This document shows, one piece after another, positions 60,004 through 64,000 of a DNA stretch of 64,000 nucleotides. The translations under genes were made by a program, and so were the position numbers. The first letter of the stretch is position 1, and each line of letters begins with the position of its first letter. The notes beneath the pieces were generated by a model, which did no database searches, was not told the DNA's origin, and was given only the letters and a program-made list of their open reading frames with translations. Source of the DNA: JAGVSV01 sp040766135 (lineage in GTDB: Bacteria; Bacillota; Clostridia; Christensenellales; Aristaeellaceae); assembly GCA_040766135.1 (NCBI GenBank), contig JAXGRA010000003.1, forward strand, positions 1 to 64,000. Reading direction: 5' to 3'.

Positions 60004-61684
60004 CTCAAAATGTTACTACTCACCCCCCTATAACCCAAGCAAGCCCCCCAAGCCTGGTTTCAAGCAAAGAGCGGCTTTCCGGCGAAGATACAGCTGAACG
60101 CCTCCAGAAGATCCTTGCCCTGACGTTTGCAGGTTTCTGTAATCGTCATCACGGAACAGAAAATCGCTCTCCCAAGACCGGTGCGGAAGCCGCCGGACAT
60201 TTTCTGCCGGTTTTTGCATTTGCGCAAATCCCGCTCGCTCAGGTTGTTGTCAAAGCTGACAGCAAAATCGTGCAGGAACAAAAGATGATTGTCCTTATAC
60301 TTTTTCAGGCGCTTGATCAGGGCTTTTTCTTCTTTGAGCGCCCACTTCGGGCATGAATGACATCGCTCTCGTTCCACCTCGGCTTCCTCAAGAAGCGCGT
60401 CATATCTTCGTTCCATACGGTTCAAGGTGTCCTTGGGGATGCCGGTCTGGCTCTGCGCGATCAGTCTTTTTCTGTATCGGTTCATCTCTACAAGCAGCGA
60501 AATCATATGCCTGCTCCATCGGTGCTTCGTATCCTCCGAATTCTTCGTCAAATATCGGATCAGATGGACGTTGCACTCCGCGTGGTACAGGCCGTATTGA
60601 TACAGCGCAGTCTCATGGTCATGAATCAACGTACCCGTGTATTGCTTCAGGAAGGGAATGGCGGAAAGCGCCTGATGGCTCTTTGCGTCCACAGGGACAT
60701 AGAGGACGGCTTGGGGAATGCTGACGTTGCGAATATAGGATTGTTTGCCATCCTGCGTCACATTTGTCCCGTCCGTATGCACACACGCATGGTTTAAGAG
60801 GTGTCCGGTTATCTTTTCAATCTCCGACCCAGCTTTTTTGTGGAACTCACAAAGCCAGTTCTGAATGCTGCCCTGCGACACCTGGACAACCTTGCCCGTG
60901 ACCATGGAAATCAGCTGGGTTATTCGTTCCAATGATTGTACGCCCTGACCGTACAGTACAGCGGCAAAAGCTTTCAGGCCATTGCCATAAACCACTTCAT
61001 TTGCATATTCCGCCGGGATATGATATTTGCCGTTCTGATCGGCATGAAAACGTTTCATAACAGCCCTTACGCTGAAAGAAAGGTCGATCACAAGCCGTTC
61101 CCTGTAATCCCTTTTCAAGTCTCCAACGTCTTCGGTTTCAGGCTCAACACCGATGCAGGCCAGCGCTTGCTTCATCTGCTCCATACGCCGCGTCGTCCCC
61201 TTGTGTCCGGGCTGGCCGCCGCTTTTCTTTCCCGTCTTTGTGCGCCCATTGTATTCGTTCGCCGCCTTCGGCTTTCGATCTGCAGACGGGGGCAGGGAGG
61301 AATTATGGCTATCCTTGTCCTGATTGCTTTTCAGGCGGCTGATCTCGTTTTCAAGCTTCCTGACCTTCTCCTCCAATTCGATGATTTTCTTTTCTGCGGC
61401 ATCGGCACGCGCTTTGTGATACCGGATTTCCTCTCTCGCATCCGCAAGCATCGCTTCATATCGCTGTTCGACCTTATGGAGCTTTTCGGTATATCGGCTC
61501 TCCATTTTCGCCATTTGGGCTTCCAGTTCTTCAAACTGGTTGAAGAGCCCGCGCACGTAATCTCCGCCCATGAAAATCACCTCCTTGTCTCTTATATCTA
61601 TTATTCGACACGAAGGTGAAAACTCCTTTTGGTTTTTGAGACATTTTTATTTTTTTCTTCTCGGCTGAGTAGTAACCTCAAAAT
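60004..61684 (-). mobile_element. IS66-family insertion sequence with 8-bp target duplication
   Basis: The element runs 60012-61676 (1665 bp) with terminal inverted repeats GTTACTACTCA (60012-60022) and TGAGTAGTAAC (61666-61676). It is flanked by a perfect direct repeat CTCAAAAT (60004-60011 and 61677-61684), the 8-bp duplication typical of IS66. Only the TnpC-type transposase gene is present, as in ISBst12-like members. An intact duplication implies recent insertion. Confidence 0.92.
60060..61571 (-). CDS. IS66-family transposase (TnpC type)
   Basis: 503 residues from the ATG at 61571 (AAGGAGG upstream; three residues shorter than the open frame). N-terminal coiled coil at about 5-80 with a linker (NQDKDSHNSSLPPSADRKPK, KKSGGQPGHKGTTRR). 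DDE core: VHTDGTNVT (first Asp) near 245, HDHETALYQYGLYHAECNVHLIRYL near 295, and the late DNNLSERDLRKCKNRQKMSGGFRT (Glu). C-terminal IS66 element LLEAFSCIFAGKPLFA. Appears intact. Confidence 0.93.
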   Translation of the reverse strand: MGGDYVRGLFNQFEELEAQMAKMESRYTEKLHKVEQRYEAMLADAREEIRYHKARADAAEKKIIELEEKVRKLENEISRLKSNQDKDSHNSSLPPSADRKPKAANEYNGRTKTGKKSGGQPGHKGTTRRMEQMKQALACIGVEPETEDVGDLKRDYRERLVIDLSFSVRAVMKRFHADQNGKYHIPAEYANEVVYGNGLKAFAAVLYGQGVQSLERITQLISMVTGKVVQVSQGSIQNWLCEFHKKAGSEIEKITGHLLNHACVHTDGTNVTQDGKQSYIRNVSIPQAVLYVPVDAKSHQALSAIPFLKQYTGTLIHDHETALYQYGLYHAECNVHLIRYLTKNSEDTKHRWSRHMISLLVEMNRYRKRLIAQSQTGIPKDTLNRMERRYDALLEEAEVERERCHSCPKWALKEEKALIKRLKKYKDNHLLFLHDFAVSFDNNLSERDLRKCKNRQKMSGGFRTGLGRAIFCSVMTITETCKRQGKDLLEAFSCIFAGKPLFA

Positions 61685-61706
61685 GATATGAATTTTGACA
61701 AGCTGA

Positions 61707-62291
61707 TTATTCTGCTTCAATCCATTCAATTTCGTAGCTTTTTCCAATTTGTTTTCCTACAGTTGTTACAAAATTCTCCAGAAGGTACTTAACCCGTTTT
61801 TTCCCTTGCGCAAAAAGGATATGATCTTTTGCTGCTGCTTCTTCCATATTTTTCTGAGCATCTGCTATTGCTGCGACTTGATCTTCGGTTGAGATAGATG
61901 CAAACGTACCGTTTTCCGGAAGGACTCTTTCAACGCCATCTTTTTCAATTTTCGAGCTAAGAATCTTGATAGGAGGTATTGAAATCTCAACCACATTTTT
62001 ATCCTTCTCAACTATATTAACTTTAGAAGCGTCAATTCCTATAGTAACAACACCTGTGTATTCAATCCATACCTTTTTATTGCCATATTTAATAACAAAT
62101 TGATTTCCTGGATCTTCAAATGAGGCAACATTATGATAGTAGCAGTCATACGTAGCTAACTCAGCAATTTCGTTAATTTTGGAGAAATCAGCTTTTTTCT
62201 GTTGCCCACAACCTAAGTAAACATATCCCGCGAGAACACACGCTATGAGCAATAGAACAATTGCTAAAATAATCTTTTTTAATTTGGCCAT
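61707..62291 (-). CDS. DUF4230 protein 2, membrane-anchored
   Basis: 194 residues. One N-terminal membrane helix (IILAIVLLLIACVLAGYVYL), then DUF4230: INEIAELATYDCYYHNVASFED near residue 40, WIEYTGVVTIGIDASKVNI, and a charged C-terminal helix. Function unknown in general. It starts 13 nt inside the first DUF4230 gene, so they are co-translated. AT-rich. Before the IS66 insertion its 3' end lay near the pyr promoter. Confidence 0.82.
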   Translation of the reverse strand: MAKLKKIILAIVLLLIACVLAGYVYLGCGQQKKADFSKINEIAELATYDCYYHNVASFEDPGNQFVIKYGNKKVWIEYTGVVTIGIDASKVNIVEKDKNVVEISIPPIKILSSKIEKDGVERVLPENGTFASISTEDQVAAIADAQKNMEEAAAKDHILFAQGKKRVKYLLENFVTTVGKQIGKSYEIEWIEAE

Positions 62292-62848
62292 TGTATCACT
62301 TCCTCAACAACCTTAATTTTCCTTAAACGCCAACTTACAGAATACTCGGTTTCTTTGATCAATGGCCTGAGCAATCCTTCGATAAAAGAAACGAAATTTC
62401 TTTGAGCTTGCTCTAGAAGCCTATAATCTTTTTCTACAGCTTCTTGCACATCAATCAAGCATGCGTCCAGTATTTCATTGATTTCCAACTGTGGGTTAGA
62501 AGGAATAAACGAGAAGCTGGAAGGATCAACAATAATATCGACTATGGATACTTCAGGGGCAACTATTTCCATAGTTTTGTTGTCATCGTCGATTCGAATA
62601 TCAAGATCACTAAAATCCGCACCAAGCTTTACCTTTGCCTCATAGCGAATATGATATTCGTTCTTTCCTTTACTAATGTCAGCAATTCCGTTATACACGC
62701 TCTCCAAAGAAGATAAGTTGCTGGAAGGAAGGAAAGCAACCAGTTCGGCTTTTGAATAGGTTGTCTTTTTTTCACAAGCGGTTAATATTAAAGTCGAAAG
62801 AATAATCATCAGCAAGAATAATATTTTTCGACAAGTGACTTTTCTCAA
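62279..62848 (-). CDS. DUF4230-like lipoprotein 1
   Basis: 189 residues from a TTG at 62848 (GAGGGGG upstream). Lipobox LILTAC (Cys near residue 25). The body parallels its neighbour: an extracytoplasmic KVKLGADFSDLDIRIDDDNKTMEIVAPEVSI segment and a C-terminal helix-rich part. The two proteins look like diverged copies of one fold, one as a lipoprotein and one with a membrane helix, possibly forming a heteromer. Function unknown. Confidence 0.75.
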   Translation of the reverse strand: MRKVTCRKILFLLMIILSTLILTACEKKTTYSKAELVAFLPSSNLSSLESVYNGIADISKGKNEYHIRYEAKVKLGADFSDLDIRIDDDNKTMEIVAPEVSIVDIIVDPSSFSFIPSNPQLEINEILDACLIDVQEAVEKDYRLLEQAQRNFVSFIEGLLRPLIKETEYSVSWRLRKIKVVEEVIQWPN

Positions 62849-62904
62849 GTGGTATATGCCCCCTCTCGATGATCTTGCTCGGTTTTAGAATCGTTCGGAT
62901 ATGC

Positions 62905-62933
62905 ATTATACGGAATCGCAACAATCATTTCAA
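62905..62933 (-). promoter_or_regulatory. Promoter of the DUF4230 pair
   Basis: Minus strand: TTGAAA (62928-62933), 17-nt spacer, TATAAT (62905-62910). The left end of IS copy 2 starts only six bases upstream of the -35 box, so any upstream control sites are cut off. Confidence 0.82.
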
Positions 62934-62939
62934 GTTTTC

Positions 62940-64000
62940 GGCGTACCTTATATAAAATGAGCGCGAAGCGCGAGTGGTGCCTCAAATAAGAATGAGCGCG
63001 AAAAGAGTATGCTAATTGAATGAAAGGGAAAGTATCAATGGCGACAAGAATTGAGGTCACCAAGCAACTAAAGGGATCGTATCAACGAGGCACCAAAAAG
63101 GAAAAAGGCAGCATACTGGATACCTTCTGCCAGAGTACAAACTTAGGCAGATCGACAGCCAGGCGGTATCTCACCTCGCCTACACTGGGCAACAAGCATG
63201 TGCCGCGCATGGATCGCAGACGAAACCGAGCAACCAAATATAGTCCAGCAGCCAAGGAGAAACTGGTCTGGTTGTGGCGCGTCATGTATCAGCCCTGTGG
63301 GAAGTATCTGGTAGCCGATTTGCCTCAATGGATTGCTTCGCTGGAGGCACATGGAGAACTGGTGTTAAACGAACATGGATGGTCTGAGGAAGTGAAGCAG
63401 GAATTGCTGCAAATGAGTGCGGCGACCGTAGACCGCTACCTGAAAGAAGAGCGTGAACGTTTACGTTTGAAGGGAATCAGTACCACCAAGCCGGGTGTTC
63501 TGCTCAGGAACAGTATCCAGATTCGCAAGGCTGGAGATGAGATGCCGCCTGAACCGGGATTTTTTGAGGTAGATACAGTGGCGCACTGTGGGCCCACGCT
63601 GAAAGGAGAGTTTGCCCGATCACTGGTCATGACGGATGTAATCGTTGGTTGGGTTCACCTGGAAGTGCTGCGTAACAACGCACATGTCCATATCCGCAAG
63701 GGACTGGATGCAGCATTGGACGCCATCCCTTACCAGGTGGAGGGGTTGGATTGTGACAACGGAAGCGAATTGATTAACTACGATGTGCTCAACTGGGCGA
63801 CAGAAAAAGAGATCTTTTTTACTCGCGCTCGCCCCTACAGGAAAAATGATCAGGCGCATGTGGAGTCCAAGAACAATCACATCGTGCGCCGATATGGTTT
63901 CTACTTCCGCTATGATACCCAAGAGGAACGCGAAACATTGGCGGAGTTGTGGCGGCTGGTCTGCCTGAAAACGAATTACTTTACCGCCACCCGGAAGCCT
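62940..64000 (+). mobile_element. Insertion sequence, copy 2 (cut by the window edge)
   Basis: Same element as 3791-5415 in the same orientation. The left end with both ATGAGCGCGAA boxes is present and nearly identical, and the sequence continues to the end of the window. Base differences are few and scattered, so the copies are recent relatives. Confidence 0.92.
63038..64000 (+). CDS. IS transposase, copy 2 (3' part outside window)
   Basis: First 321 residues of the same DDE transposase as 3892-5145. The ATG at 63038 follows AAAGGGAAAG. FFEVDTVAHCG, DCDNGSE and AHVESKNN are intact, with only a few substitutions relative to copy 1 (for example ATEKEI for AAEKGI). No frameshift or stop is seen, so it is probably functional. 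Confidence 0.9.
   Translation, partial: MATRIEVTKQLKGSYQRGTKKEKGSILDTFCQSTNLGRSTARRYLTSPTLGNKHVPRMDRRRNRATKYSPAAKEKLVWLWRVMYQPCGKYLVADLPQWIASLEAHGELVLNEHGWSEEVKQELLQMSAATVDRYLKEERERLRLKGISTTKPGVLLRNSIQIRKAGDEMPPEPGFFEVDTVAHCGPTLKGEFARSLVMTDVIVGWVHLEVLRNNAHVHIRKGLDAALDAIPYQVEGLDCDNGSELINYDVLNWATEKEIFFTRARPYRKNDQAHVESKNNHIVRRYGFYFRYDTQEERETLAELWRLVCLKTNYFTATRKP

Overview
The window looks like a chromosomal segment of a Bacillota (Firmicutes), most likely a clostridial gut or anaerobic lineage with mid-to-high GC. The evidence is AGGAGG-type ribosome sites with frequent TTG and GTG starts, a T-box leader, a PyrD class 1B/PyrK pair, LplB/LplC-type sugar permeases without their own ATPase, an SLH-like protein and several ECF sigma/anti-sigma pairs. 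The exact order is a guess (Christensenellales-like or Oscillospirales-like). Most genes are GC-rich, but several AT-rich islands stand out: the two GGDEF genes, the AlbA_2 regulator, a 183-residue unknown protein, and the DUF4230 pair. These were probably acquired separately.

Layout, left to right. 1-3.8 kb: an amidohydrolase, tRNA-Arg(CCU) and two paralogous membrane diguanylate cyclases, with a decayed tRNA-like sequence and a copied terminator between them. 3.8-5.4 kb: a complete insertion sequence (IS); a second, partial copy in the same orientation closes the window at 62.9-64 kb. 5.6-7.1 kb: a first ECF sigma/anti-sigma pair. 7.2-10.6 kb: a truncated IS1182-like remnant, a CitX-CitG fusion gene whose 3' end runs into that remnant, and a lipoamide-dehydrogenase-like flavoprotein. 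10.6-14.1 kb: an AlbA_2/wHTH regulator flanked by palindromes, an aminotransferase and an unknown protein. 14.2-17.8 kb: two tandem sigma/anti-sigma modules whose sigma proteins are identical while the anti-sigma outer domains differ. 18-20.6 kb: small redox and acyl enzymes. 20.6-26.4 kb: an Opp/Dpp-type ABC transporter operon, diverging from a tyrosine-type T-box leader and a tryptophanase/tyrosine phenol-lyase family gene (26.6-28.4 kb).

28.5-38.4 kb: an NYN-domain protein, a split chromate-type transporter, a secreted FMN/FAD reductase, a very large secreted M16 peptidase with SLH-like repeats, and a TIM-barrel isomerase/Gfo-Idh pair. 38.7-43.3 kb: an MBOAT-DHHW-SGNH-DUF4358 operon, probably for O-acylation of an envelope glycan, plus an alpha/beta hydrolase; a DUF368 (PopT-type) membrane protein lies beyond the terminator. 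44.3-53.7 kb: two divergent LplBC-type sugar uptake operons, one with a DUF4838 glycan-active protein. 54.3-59.9 kb: the pyrimidine operon pyrC-K-D-F-E-B-I from one strong promoter. 60-61.7 kb: a complete IS66-family element with an 8-bp target duplication. 61.7-62.9 kb: two overlapping DUF4230 genes, then the second copy of the first IS.

The best leads are the tyrosine T-box on a beta-eliminating lyase gene, the identical sigma factors with diverged sensors, the palindrome-flanked regulator, and the tRNA/GGDEF tandem. No CRISPR array, rRNA or phage module was seen. Function calls rest on reading motifs by eye; no searches were run.
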